A stretch of 64,000 bases of DNA, taken from contig JAHQIY010000030.1 of NCBI GenBank assembly GCA_019054805.1, forward strand, positions 434,001-498,000. The letters are read 5' to 3'. The notes beneath the pieces are model-generated. The model was not told the origin of the DNA. It made no database searches and saw only the letters and a list, made by a program, of their open reading frames with translations. This document shows positions 1-8,825 of this stretch, piece by piece. Position 1 is the stretch's first letter; each line of letters starts with the position of its first letter. The DNA is from Brachionus manjavacas. Taxonomy: Eukaryota; Rotifera; Eurotatoria; Ploima; Brachionidae. The translations under genes and the position numbers were made by a program.

Positions 1-16
1 AGTAGTCAAAAAACAA

Positions 17-269
17 TTAAATAGTTGCATCAGAATCAATCCTCATTTCGTTACTTAATTGAAGTCGATGTTTGAAAAGGCTTTTTAATTTTCTCGCATT
101 CTCATATAATATATTATTCGTATCTTGTTCATCTTTAAAAATGAATTGTTTTGTTAAAGTAAATTTAAATAGAGTAAAATTACTGAAAAATGCTCTCTCA
201 GATAAGAAGTTTTGAACTCCTTTAGCCGTAATTTCGCTTTGGATTAAACTTCGTTTCTCCCCTTTTAAC
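17..269 (-). CDS. hypothetical exon-like ORF, C-terminal part
   Basis: This minus-strand open frame of about 84 codons ends in a stop at position 17. It has no ATG. A splice-acceptor-like TTGCAG lies just upstream (about 270-275), so it is best read as a last exon. The peptide is mixed and charged (LKGEKRSLIQ near its start, SNEMRIDSDATI at its end), with no motif I recognise. It lies directly downstream of the Cys-rich fragment at 296-469 on the same strand and may belong to the same gene. The window edge prevents further extension. Function unknown. Confidence 0.35.
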
Positions 270-295
270 TGCAATTTAGGAATCGTAACATTTTC

Positions 296-469
296 TTAGC
301 AGTTTTTTCCATTACAATCAAAACAAAAGGTAATTCCACAATTTGTTGCAGGTTTTGTTTTAATAAATCGATCAATTTCGTTTTTACAAGCGATACAATT
401 AATACTTCCACGCCAATAAAAATGACCAGGGAGTAAGATTTTTGATGTGGTAAAAGAATTATTAGTATT
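296..469 (-). pseudogene. Cys-rich C-terminal fragment (zinc-binding-like)
   Basis: A minus-strand frame of 57 codons without an ATG ends in a stop at 296-298. Its second half has a regular cysteine pattern: CIAC, about 15 residues, then NCGITFCFDCNGKNC at the very C-terminus. This resembles the cysteine-rich tails of some transposases (piggyBac-type) or a degenerate RING/PHD-like finger; I cannot decide between them. Another frame upstream begins with an ATG at about 498 (MLELNVASNK) and runs into this one only with a frameshift, so the copy is probably broken or needs a splice I cannot place. Confidence 0.35.
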
Positions 470-534
470 TTATTAGAAGCTACATTTAATTCCAACATTT
501 ATGAGTCTCTTTGAAATCAATTGATTTGCTGAAG

Positions 535-815
535 TCAAAATCTCGGTCGTGTTGATTTTGAAATACTCTGCTGCATATTAAGCCACTCGATATTATTGAA
601 ATAAATTTGAATTTTATTATCGGTAATCAAACCTGAGGCGTTTTGATGAGAGAAGGCTTTTGATAATACTTTCGTCCTGAAATGTCCCGCTTCTTTTTTA
701 TTTTGTATAAAAAATCACAGGAGGTGTTTTACTAGTAGAACCATAAATATCCGCAATTTTTTTTTAAATGGCTTTATCTCGAAATCCTCCATCAAGATCA
801 GTTAGATTATGTTAA
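535..815 (-). pseudogene. decayed coding-like fragments, unknown family
   Basis: Two short minus-strand stretches look protein-like but sit in different frames and are separated by stops. One contains LTDLDGGFRDKAI (about 770-815). The other is about 50 codons long, contains GLITDNKIQIYFNN, and ends at a TGA at 535-537. Neither starts with ATG. They lie between the JAMM-like ORF and the Cys-rich fragment on the same strand, so all may be pieces of one degraded gene or element. Family not recognised. Confidence 0.22.
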
Positions 816-838
816 AACATAATCTAACTGATCTTGAT
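791..838. repeat. perfect 21-bp inverted repeat with 6-nt loop
   Basis: Positions 791-811 are the exact reverse complement of 818-838, separated by TTAAAA. The strand can fold into a 21-bp hairpin. It lies at the start of a coding-like minus-strand fragment, so it could be a fold-back insertion or an assembly palindrome. Confidence 0.93.
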
Positions 839-986
839 TATGATTAAAATTTTATATTAGTTTAAACAAATACTTAATTTTAAAAAATTTATGTTAGACT
901 TTTCGAAATCTGCTAGATAGTTTTCGACTATATTCCACAGAAATGCTTTGGCAATTATGAGAAAAACTGAAATATTCGAAATAACA

Positions 987-1406
987 TCACAAATTTTTTC
1001 TTATTTCATCCAATTGTTGATTAGAAAAAATAAATGTTTGAAATATTAAGTTGACTTGTTCAGAAAAGATAATTTCCTGAGTGTCAGCTTCATAATGAAA
1101 GGCTGCTTTCAGGAAATTTTCAATATCGATCGGCGATTGAAATGCGTCAAAATGAATTTTAATTTCATTTTCGTCAAACTATCCTTGATAGTTATTTTTC
1201 CTGATATTCGACGAAATTGGATGCGTATGCCATGAAAATTGATCATCGGATATAGTAAATATCGGAATTGATTCCAGGAACAGTGTTTCTGGACTTCCGT
1301 TTTGAATACTAGTGATATTTCCTGTATCTAATTCGAAAACACCACCCATTTCATAGGATAAATGCATTTGTGGATCATTAATTATATTAGATATATGGAT
1401 GGACAT
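987..1406 (-). pseudogene. JAMM/MPN-like domain ORF with internal in-frame TAG
   Basis: The ATG is at 1406 and the frame runs 140 codons to a TGA at 987-989, interrupted by one in-frame TAG at 1179-1181 (codon 76). Before the TAG lies SWHTHP (His60, His62, Pro63). After it comes SPID (Ser91, Asp94). H-x-H-P followed by S-x2-D is the metal-binding signature of JAMM/MPN isopeptidases, although the spacing of about 28 residues is longer than the usual 7-10. A possible upstream Glu is Glu25 or Glu40. Residues after the TAG keep clear coding character, so the TAG looks like a recent nonsense change or a readthrough site. The family assignment rests on the motif only. Confidence 0.42.
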
Positions 1407-1529
1407 TTTTGGTTTAAATTTCTAATTTTCTAAAAATAAAGTAGAATAATTAATAATTTAAGATAAATTATATTCAAAAACCATAAAATTTATTTATTTA
1501 CAAAGCGGTCACTAATTTTTTTTTTAAAT

Positions 1530-1703
1530 TTAAATTTCTAAATAATTTTCACGAATAAAAGGCGGAGGAAGGAAAAACTCCTTTCTGTTGACAAATAAGG
1601 ATTGAGTGAATTTAGCCATTTCCTTGGGAATTATCGAATTAAAATTGTAAAACAATTTAGATAGAAATTGAGATGACTCTTTATCCAACAAAAAACTAGA
1701 CAT
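1530..1703 (-). CDS. small hypothetical ORF, 57 aa
   Basis: The ATG at 1703 opens 57 codons (MSSFLLDKES ... PPPFIRENYLEI) ending in TAA at 1530. The composition is ordinary for protein, with a proline triplet near the C-terminus. No signal peptide, membrane segment or known motif is visible. It lies between two other minus-strand relics and could be an exon of either. AT-rich spacers of about 120 bp flank it on both sides. Confidence 0.28.
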   Translation of the reverse strand: MSSFLLDKESSQFLSKLFYNFNSIIPKEMAKFTQSLFVNRKEFFLPPPFIRENYLEI

Positions 1704-1843
1704 AAATTTATTTTGATTCAATTAATAAATTTCGATTTTTATATAAATAATTATTCAATTTTAATTCGAATTTTTGATAACCAATTATTTTTAAAAATAT
1801 CAAATTTTTTTATTTTGATATTTTATTTGATGTTTTCTTCTTC

Positions 1844-2290
1844 ACTATCTTAAGTACTCACTATCTTATTTTAGCCATTCCCGACATTTCTCACTGATTC
1901 TTTTTGTTTTGTTCTTTAAACATTCATTACCTAATGCTCTTCAGTCTGGTTCTCCATCTTTTCTATTTTTTCTTGATCGAAGCATATCTTCTGCCAAAAC
2001 CGATAAAGGATCATAATAATCTTTTGGTACCCCATGTAATTAATAATGATCCCAATTAGTTTTGAAAAATAGCTCTTTAGAACCTTTTTCAGTGACAAAT
2101 TTACAATCTTTAAAATGAAAAATTTTTTATTTTTGTTTTTATTTATCTATTTGTTTAATTGAAATATACCTGTCACATTGATCACTGTACTTGCTAAATT
2201 TTTCGGTTTCGTCTGATTAATTAAAAACGAATCAATTGACTGAGTCCCATTTATATCCAGATGATGGCGAATTTTCTCTTGATTTTCCAT
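1844..2290 (-). pseudogene. two-exon pseudogene beginning MENQEKIRHHLD
   Basis: Exon 1 runs from an ATG at 2290 to 2170 (40 codons plus one base). A 62-bp intron (GT at 2169, AG at 2108) follows. Exon 2 continues in phase and restores an Asp codon at the junction, then reads DCKFVTEKGS and LHGVPKDYYDPLSVLAEDML. Exon 2 has an in-frame TAA after NWDHY and later TGA and TAA codons, so the gene is dead. The phase-perfect splice and strong protein character show it was real. I do not recognise the family. The tandem array begins immediately upstream of this ATG. Confidence 0.55.
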
Positions 2291-2485
2291 CGCATTTGAA
2301 ATCTTTTTGTTAAATTAAATAAAAAATTTTTTTTGTTTTTTAAGGATAATGACTAACACTCAAGTAATTCATCGATATTGTTGCAATTTTTTTGATTGTT
2401 TAAAATAAAGTTTATCTCTAAATAGATTAATAAATTTATCTGAAGGAGCCTATGCTCGAACAGAAAAAACAAATAAATAATAATT

Positions 2486-2841
2486 TTATTTATGATTTAT
2501 TAAAGTCGTACTTTCTTTATATAAATTTTCAGGTAAAGGTAGCTTGGTTTTTTTCAAAAAATTTAGAAACATTTTTTCCCTGTATTCTAACTCATCAGAG
2601 TCCACACCAGAAAAAACTTCGAAAATATCGTCATTTTTATGAGAAATTACCAATCTTATCATTATTATTTTCGGATCATTTTTTTTTGTGTCTTGATATA
2701 ACAAAATTTAAGTGATTCGAAAGTGAAATAAAATTAACCATTAAAATTATATATAAAAAATTTTACTTTGTTTTTAAAGAATATTTGAGAAAATAGGCAA
2801 CCATATTTTACCAGATCAGTTTGTTTTTCTTTATGACTCAT
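2486..2841 (-). pseudogene. unit 1 copy of the small two-exon gene, frame broken
   Basis: Exon 1 is 2841-2767 (ATG, 25 codons), followed by an intron of 75 bp (2766-2692) and exon 2 from 2691. Exon 2 starts in an A-run of nine residues here; unit 2 has seven and reads through. With nine, the splice phase hits stops. The rest of exon 2 (FEVFSGVDSDELEYREKMF) is conserved. See unit 2 at 8189-8542 for the intact version. Confidence 0.42.
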
Positions 2842-2985
2842 ATCTAGAAGATAATTTTTATAATAAATTTTGTTTTTTATAATTTTTATTTAAATTTTAA
2901 ATCAAAACAATTATTAACTTAATGATTTTTTTATTTTCTCTCTAAAACCATCTATATTATGAGTGTAACTAAATCTGTCAGTAAT

Positions 2986-3084
2986 TTAATCTTGTTTTTG
3001 TTCAAGCTTTGGTGGAAATGGAAGCGATGTTTCTTTGAGAAATTTCTCTTTCGAGATAATAATTGCTTTTTCTAAACATTTAAA
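2986..3084 (-). pseudogene. short coding-like fragment (LEKAIIISKEKFLKETSLPF)
   Basis: A frame of about 32 codons with no ATG ends in TAA at 2986-2988. Its end (FLKETSLPFPPKLEQ) resembles the end of the neighbouring small gene (FLKKTKLPLPENLYK), so it may be a duplicated or alternative exon of that gene. It is repeated in units 2 to 5 at the equivalent place. Function unknown. Confidence 0.25.
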
Positions 3085-3126
3085 TTTTTATTATATTAAG
3101 TCAATTAAAATCACAGCCATATTAAA

Positions 3127-3426
3127 CATTGTTCAGTGATCATCAAGCTATCTTCACCGAGATAACATTTTGATTCTGTTTTATTTTTTTTAAATTTTTT
3201 TTTGAATATTTTCTCAATAAATTTGTTTATCACTTTAATTCTATAAGCATTTGCGTTTTTTCAACCGATTTAAAGTTTAATTTTTTTAAAAATTAGTTTG
3301 TCTAGATTTTTCATTTTCATTTCTAGGGTTAGCATCTAAAAACTAGGCTTACATGTGTCCACAGACGGACGGACGTAATACCTCGATTTATTTTTCTTGA
3401 TATTGAAATATCAGCGAAAAATCTAG
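3127..3426 (+). mobile_element. Helitron/Helentron-like 3' terminal segment (unit 1)
   Basis: About 300 bp matches, in inverted orientation, the sequence at 37193-37490 just downstream of a PIF1/EEP gene fragment. Homology stops at CTAG (3423-3426), and different DNA follows each copy. Just inside lies a 7-bp-stem hairpin (TGATATT GA AATATCA) followed by 9 nt and CTAG, the layout of a Helitron 3' end (hairpin then CTRR). The base after CTAG is G rather than the T expected for canonical Helitrons. CTAGATTTTTC near 3302 and GAAAAATCTAG at the end form an internal inverted pair, so a MITE is the alternative. Confidence 0.5.
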
Positions 3427-3993
3427 GCAACCCCTAACCCATTTTTACCTTCTTTTTATACTCTGATGAATCATCAATTTTAAAAATGTATTTTAAATCA
3501 ATTAGCAATTTAAATTTATAACGTTTGTCATAGAAATTAGGATATAATTCAATACTTTGTTTTAAAATGAATTTAATTTTATAATTAATTAAAACGATAA
3601 CGTATAATAATAAATATTAAATAAATAAGTAATTGTAATTAATAAAAAAGATTTTTAAATGTTGGAGTATAAATTAATTTGCATTAAAATCTTCTTGATG
3701 ACTAATTCACCAATTTTTTCATTACCGAAGTAAATGAGATTGTTTTTATTCTGAACATGAGCAAAATTTAATCATTGGATGTAACAATCGAAATAATTCA
3801 CTTTTCAATATATCTGATTTGTAAAAAAGATACTTTTATTCGAACTCTTATCAATGCGGATTTTTTTTTCAAGAAAAAACGTTTTTTTAAAACGAACCCT
3901 TAAAGGACATTAAAAAATCAATTCAAAACATTTAAATTTTCTACTATAAAAATCAAATAGTTTTTAAAATTTTTTTCAAAAAACCAAATAAAA

Positions 3994-4281
3994 ATGAAAA
4001 AAGAATTAGTAAGAAAACTAAATGAATTACTTGCCAATGGATGTCTCAGCAGAAACGACCTTAAATTTCAATTTTTCAAGCAGCAAATTTTACCATCAGT
4101 TGTTTTACAATGGATTTTGCCGAACGGAGAAAATAGCTTTAATTTTAAATGTCCATTTAAAAATTGTGGATCAATATTGTCAATAATTCACTTTTCAATA
4201 TATCTGATTTGTAAAAAAGATACTTTTATTCGAACTCTTATCAATGCGGATTTTTTTTTTCAAAAAAAAACGTTTTTTTAA
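3994..4281 (+). pseudogene. truncated zinc-finger gene copy (unit 1)
   Basis: The first 63 codons match the longer gene copy at 32526 (MKKELVRKLNELLANG ... CPFKNCGSILS). The frame then crosses into repeated 5'-flank DNA (ATAATTCACTTTTC...), adding about 30 unrelated residues (IHFSIYLICKKDTF...). The break falls inside the C2H2 finger: the two cysteines remain and the two histidines are lost. Relative to 32526, the copy carries Lys-to-Asn and His-to-Asn changes before the finger, shared by all truncated copies. Confidence 0.75.
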
Positions 4282-4555
4282 AACGAACCTTTAAAGGACA
4301 TTAAAAATTTCAATTTTAAAATTATATCCCAATTAGTAGTAGTAGTAGTATAAATGCTGTGGGAGACTTGGGTCTTCAAGTAGTGGCGCACGTAGACGCC
4401 CCACTATAACAGCCACTTGCCTTTTTTTCTTTTTTAAATAAGCTATTTTTAGATAATTTTTTTTTTTACAAATTTTATAAATAAATTTTGTTTTAGATAT
4501 TTTCTAATATCCTATTTTTAGTAAAATTTTAGTCTTAATGGTAACAAAAAGAATA

Positions 4556-6628
4556 TTATAAAAAATAAAGTAGTTTGTCAATTCTATTTTTAAATGTGTT
4601 GGTGTTAGTTACGCATCTAGTCGCTGCATCTAGGGAATTCCAGTCACCTGCGGTCCTATTCGTGAAGAAGTTGGTGCGTGCCTCGCAGTTGCGAACCAAC
4701 TGGCGCTCAATTGCACGATGACAAGTTCTGGTGTTCCCTGCTGGAGACGCTAGCCTTTGATCGCCGTTGATAAAGCATACGTGGTCGTAGCCGTGCTGAA
4801 TCTTATGGAGCTGGATGAGGTCACCTCGACTACGCCGTTCTTCTAGAGTGATCCAACCGAGAGCTTCTCTTCTTTCAACATAGGGTTTCGATTTGAGTTC
4901 AGGGACTAGCTTTGAGAATCTCCTTTGCACCTGTTCAAGCAGTCTAATGTCACCCCGCCGAAAAGGATTCCAGGAACCGACTGCAAACTCTAAGTGAGGC
5001 CGTACGAACGACTTGTAGAGCAAGTTCACCAGTTCCAATGAAAAGTACGAGAAGGTAAGCTTGATTCGGCACGCTATCATCGTCGCCCTAGACGCCGCTC
5101 TCTTGGACTGCTCAGTCCACTTAAGGTCATTTGTGATAATGATTCCGAGGTCTCGCTCTTTTGTGGACTTTTCAAGTGTATGATCGCCTAGCATGTATTC
5201 GTAGCAATCGTTCTTGTCCCCAACATGCATGACCACACACTTCTTTTTGTGGAATTTCATTCGCCAAGTGTCCGACCATTCTGCAAGACGGTTGAGGTCA
5301 GACTGCAGCCTCCTAGAGTTCTCCACACGTAGTACCGAGCTTATTAGCTTGCTGTCATCAGCATACAGCTTACAAACAGATCCACACACGTCTGGCATAT
5401 CATTGAAGTAAATGATGAAGAGAAGCGGGCCAATGACCGAACCCTGAGGAACGCCGCTCGTAACTGGTACCCATTCCGATTCTGCTCCGCCTATGACAAC
5501 TCTCTGTCTTCGGCCGCTCAGGAAATTACGAATCCAGCTAACAATGATATCGGGAATGCCGTACGCTGCTAGCTTGACCAGGAGCAGTTCGTGTGATACT
5601 TTGTCGAACGCCTTCTCGAAGTCCAGGTATATTATATCTACAGGCTCTTTACGACTGGCGCAGTCTGTCAGGTAGTCAACTGTTTCAAGCAGGTTGGTCA
5701 CACATGCCTTATGTGCCACAAAGCCATGTTGTTTCTTGGTAATCAAATTGTGTTTGTCCAGGTGTTTGACGATGTAGTCCTTAACGAGTGATTCCAAGAC
5801 CTTGCATGGGACTGAGGTAAGAGAGACTGGGCGATAGTTGCCAACTGCGGATCTACTTCCACTTTTGTAAATAGGTGATACATTTGCAATCTTCCATTCG
5901 TTGGGAAGTGTAGATGAGCTAAGAGACTGTGAGTAAATAAGCGAGAGTGGTCCAGCAAGCTCCTTGAAACACATTTTAAGCGCGTGCGTTGCTACTTGGT
6001 CGACTCCTGCGGACTTGTCACTGCACAATTTCATGAGCTTGGCTTGCACTTTACAAGGAGTAACGACTTCACTGATCCTAAAGCTTGGATCGGCATGAGA
6101 GCGCCTAATAAAATTATCTTTAGCTCGCCTAATGTCTTCTCGTGAAGTTGGAGGCTCGAAGACCGAGAAGAAAAACATGTTTAACCTGTTGCAAATGCTG
6201 GTCCGGTCAGTGACGGTCTGGTCGTCGTGGTCCGTCAGGGCAGCTATAGTTTCCTTTGAAGCAAAACGACGGTTCATGTAGGAGTAAAGGAGCTTAGGGT
6301 TCCTTTTAGCTGATTGTGCAAACTTCATTTCGTACTCAATAATGTTCATCTTCACCGTGAATTTGACTAGTCGGCACAATGCTGCATGGTTTCTTGCCAA
6401 TTGGTCATCGTCCCGTTTGATGCGTTTGCGGATGAAAAAGCGCCGCTTACGACGCACAAGCGATGATATCTGCTGATTCCACCAAGGAGGCTTCACCTGA
6501 GCCGGCCGAGGTAAACGCCTTTTGACGAAAAGGTCCGCCGCCTCGCCAAAGATACCGAGGAACGAAGTATCACTGTCTTGAGTGTGTCGATTGTTGAGTA
6601 CTGAGTGCCAGTCAATTGTGTTGAAGTG
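4556..6628 (-). CDS. LINE reverse transcriptase domain of ORF2 (copy 1)
   Basis: The frame continues directly from the endonuclease frame after the TAG at 6629 and ends in TAA at 4556. Numbering from KPPWWNQQ (6496): RT motifs are YRPVSL (221-226), LDFEKAFD (catalytic Asp292), SGVPQGSVIGPLLF (347-360) and YADD (Asp380, Asp381); thumb-like LLYKSFVRPHLEFA is near 492-505 and EERRSRGDL near 552-560. All catalytic aspartates are present. The product would copy the element's RNA at a nicked target. No ATG lies close after the TAG, so translation requires readthrough or internal initiation. Private variants are KKKC, FRRGD and GGAES. Confidence 0.88.
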   Translation of the reverse strand, partial: HFNTIDWHSVLNNRHTQDSDTSFLGIFGEAADLFVKRRLPRPAQVKPPWWNQQISSLVRRKRRFFIRKRIKRDDDQLARNHAALCRLVKFTVKMNIIEYEMKFAQSAKRNPKLLYSYMNRRFASKETIAALTDHDDQTVTDRTSICNRLNMFFFSVFEPPTSREDIRRAKDNFIRRSHADPSFRISEVVTPCKVQAKLMKLCSDKSAGVDQVATHALKMCFKELAGPLSLIYSQSLSSSTLPNEWKIANVSPIYKSGSRSAVGNYRPVSLTSVPCKVLESLVKDYIVKHLDKHNLITKKQHGFVAHKACVTNLLETVDYLTDCASRKEPVDIIYLDFEKAFDKVSHELLLVKLAAYGIPDIIVSWIRNFLSGRRQRVVIGGAESEWVPVTSGVPQGSVIGPLLFIIYFNDMPDVCGSVCKLYADDSKLISSVLRVENSRRLQSDLNRLAEWSDTWRMKFHKKKCVVMHVGDKNDCYEYMLGDHTLEKSTKERDLGIIITNDLKWTEQSKRAASRATMIACRIKLTFSYFSLELVNLLYKSFVRPHLEFAVGSWNPFRRGDIRLLEQVQRRFSKLVPELKSKPYVERREALGWITLEERRSRGDLIQLHKIQHGYDHVCFINGDQRLASPAGNTRTCHRAIERQLVRNCEARTNFFTNRTAGDWNSLDAATRCVTNTNTFKNRIDKLLYFL

Positions 6629-7936
6629 CTAGCTCATGGCGACGTAGTCACCATGCTTCCAGTTAAACTTTCTGCTATCGAAGATCGTCGGTCGCGCTGT
6701 TGGCCAGTAGAATTTGAATTGTATGCTGTAGTGGCTTCTGACCGACCTTTCGTCCAGTGGTGGGCCAATCTTAACTTCCGATACTCTGTTTGGGTCGGTG
6801 ACCAACACTAAGTCTAGAAGACTGCTTGGCTTACCGTCGTATGAGAACGTCTTATTAGCTTTAAGTTGGACAAGGCTGGAGTGACTAAGTGCATTGGTGA
6901 TGTGTGCACTTGCTGATGCAATGTCTCCCAGGACTGGCGAGCCGAATTCGTTCCATTCAACGTCTGGCATGTTGAAGTCACCCATTAAGATAGTTGTCGA
7001 GTATACATTCTTAACAACGCCGCTTACAGCTGATGTGATTGACCGTGCGATTCCGCCGTCAACATTACAAGGCATGCTCGATTCGGTTTGCAATGTCGGT
7101 GGTCTGTAAATGCAACCTACTAATAAAGGTTTTTGGTCTCTTAATTTGATTGCAACCCAAACCTGCTCACAATCAGTGCTCAGTAAACTCGACTCTGTCG
7201 CTCTAAAGGCTTCGATTCCATCTTTCACGTAGATGCAGACACCACCGCCTCTCATGTCACCCAAGCGATCTACTCTAAACAGCTGATAACCGATGAGTTC
7301 CGGCACAGAACTTGGGCAAAACCAAGTCTCTGTGATGCCGATTATATCTGGTTCCATGCTAAATGCCGTAGATTCGAGCATGTGCATCTTGTTGTTTAGA
7401 CTAGTAGCGTTCGTGTACCAGAATTTAGTCCTATCTGGGCATTTGACCAACGATTCAGAACTGGACTCAAACGATGGGCTGTCCTTTGGAGACATTTGTT
7501 GTAAAGAGCTCGAAGAGAGAAATGATGACGACGATGATGCCGATGACGAGCAAGACAACGAAGAGAAAGCTGATCTATTCATTGACACGTCTGGACTCAC
7601 TACAGGACTGCTCGTCACACTAGCCGTCGGAGGAATTTCCTGCATATTACGAGCTGATTCAACGTGATATAACGACAAGCATGCCGATTGAGCTGTGAAT
7701 ATATTTATCGTATGATCATAAGGAACTTCTATGGGACCCTTGGGTCGACAGGATTTGGCTGAATTTGTTAAGGTCTTGTTTACCGCTGCTTTGGTTACTA
7801 CGGGACGACTGGAGTTGGTTGAGTTAGTCAAAGCCTTGTTAACTGTTTCTTTGGTTGCTTCGGTGCTGTTTTGATCAACTGATTCATTAAGATCAAATGA
7901 GGCAATGATCTCTCTTGATTGCAGTTTTTCTTTTTG
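6629..7936 (-). CDS. LINE endonuclease domain of ORF2 (copy 1)
   Basis: The frame opens right after the ORF1 stop (TAG, 7937-7939) and ends at a TAG at 6629-6631; the first ATG is at 7645, 98 codons in. A Ser-rich linker precedes the AP-endonuclease fold. Numbered from TTG 7831: TNATSLNNK (Asn141), ITETWF (Glu168), GGGVCIYV, GCIYRPP, MGDFNMPD (Asp285, Asn287), LLDLVLV (Asp340), and VRSHYSI at 364-370 where families normally show S-D-H. That Asp is replaced, so nuclease activity is uncertain. This copy lacks the 10-bp insertion that breaks copies 2 to 5. Confidence 0.85.
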   Translation of the reverse strand, partial: QKEKLQSREIIASFDLNESVDQNSTEATKETVNKALTNSTNSSRPVVTKAAVNKTLTNSAKSCRPKGPIEVPYDHTINIFTAQSACLSLYHVESARNMQEIPPTASVTSSPVVSPDVSMNRSAFSSLSCSSSASSSSSFLSSSSLQQMSPKDSPSFESSSESLVKCPDRTKFWYTNATSLNNKMHMLESTAFSMEPDIIGITETWFCPSSVPELIGYQLFRVDRLGDMRGGGVCIYVKDGIEAFRATESSLLSTDCEQVWVAIKLRDQKPLLVGCIYRPPTLQTESSMPCNVDGGIARSITSAVSGVVKNVYSTTILMGDFNMPDVEWNEFGSPVLGDIASASAHITNALSHSSLVQLKANKTFSYDGKPSSLLDLVLVTDPNRVSEVKIGPPLDERSVRSHYSIQFKFYWPTARPTIFDSRKFNWKHGDYVAMS

Positions 7937-7939
7937 CTA
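7937..7939 (-). other. ORF1/ORF2 TAG junction (copy 1)
   Basis: The TAG sits in the same frame as ORF1 upstream (SNIDQL) and ORF2 downstream (QKEKLQSRE). The following codon is CAA, so the context is UAG-CAA. The same junction occurs in every copy. Confidence 0.85.
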
Positions 7940-8188
7940 TAACTGGTCAATATTTGACAAGACCAGCTTTAATTCACCATTTCTCATTTGAAATCGCATT
8001 TGAAATCTTTTTGTTAAATTAAATAAAAAATTTTTTTTGTTTTTTAAGGATAATGACTAACACTCAAGTAATTCATCGATATTGTTGCAATTTTTTGATT
8101 GTTTAAAATAAAGTTTATCTCTAAATAGATTAATAAATTTATCTGAAGGAGCCTATGCTCGAACAGAAAAAACAAATAAATAATAATT

Positions 8189-8542
8189 TTATTTATGATT
8201 TATTAAAGTCGTACTTTCTTTATATAAATTTTCAGGTAAAGGTAGCTTGGTTTTTTTCAAAAAATTTAGAAACATTTTTTCCCTGTATTCTAACTCATCA
8301 GAGTCCACACCAGAAAAAACTTCGAAAATATCGTCATTTTTATGAGAAATTACCAATCTTATCATTATTATTTTCGGATCATTTTTTTGTGTCTTGATAT
8401 AACAAAATTTAAGTGATTCGAAAGTGAAATAAAATTAACCATTAAAATTATATATAAAAAATTTTACTTTGTTTTTAAAGAATATTTGAGAAAATAGGCA
8501 ACCATATTTTACCAGATCAGTTTGTTTTTCTTTATGACTCAT
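8189..8542 (-). CDS. small two-exon gene, intact spliced frame (unit 2)
   Basis: Exon 1 is 8542-8468 (ATG, 25 codons: MSHKEKQTDLVKYGCLF...). A 75-bp intron (GT 8467, AG 8393) follows. Exon 2 is 8392-8189 (67 codons plus TAA), containing NDPKIMIRLVISHKNDDIF and SGVDSDELEYREKMFLNF. In this unit alone the A-run at the start of exon 2 is seven long, and the spliced product of 92 residues is open throughout. Acidic/charged, no membrane segment or known domain. Function unknown. The exon structure is inferred from splice consensus only. Confidence 0.45.
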
Positions 8543-8825
8543 ATCTAGAAGATAATTTTTATAATAAATTTTGTTTTTTATAATTTTTATTTAAATTTTT
8601 AAATCAAAACAATTATTAACTTAATGATTTTTTTATTTTCTCTCTAAAACCATCTATATTATGAGTGTAACTAAATCTGTCAGTAATTTAATCTTGTTTT
8701 TGTTCAAGCTTTGGTGGAAATGGAAGCGATGTTTCTTTGAGAAATTTCTCTTTCGAGATAATAATTGCTTTTTCTAAACATTTAAATTTTTATTATATTA
8801 AGTCAATTAAAATCACAGCCATATT

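Larger units (their letters stand above)
4334..7984 (-). mobile_element. LINE copy 1 (CR1/Jockey group), 5'-truncated
   Basis: The non-LTR retrotransposon lies on the minus strand. Its 3' tail is a short (CTA)n microsatellite, seen on the plus strand as TAG x5 at 4334-4348. The 3'UTR occupies about 4351-4555. ORF2 has an AP endonuclease and a reverse transcriptase. The 5' end stops at 7984, a few codons before the end of ORF1. There is no LTR, and no target-site duplication is visible. This is the copy with the fewest lesions in ORF2: apart from one TAG at 6629-6631 it is open from 7936 to 4556. Confidence 0.93.

Noticed and set aside
2452..2715. Plus-strand MLEQKKQINNNF ORF in each unit
   Set aside because: Antisense to the minus-strand two-exon gene, which has splice sites and better amino-acid composition; the plus-strand frame is Phe/Tyr-rich as expected from AT-rich antisense.
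3430..3440. CCCTAACCC as telomeric repeat
   Set aside because: A single occurrence per unit next to the Helitron-like end; no telomeric tandem run.
5743..5958. MLDHSRLFTH-type short ORFs within RT
   Set aside because: Out-of-frame shadow of the reverse transcriptase, repeated in every copy.
7293..7667. Acidic plus-strand ORF (ERNDDDDDADDEQDNEE), recurring in each LINE
   Set aside because: It is the complement of the Ser-rich linker of the LINE endonuclease frame and has no independent support.
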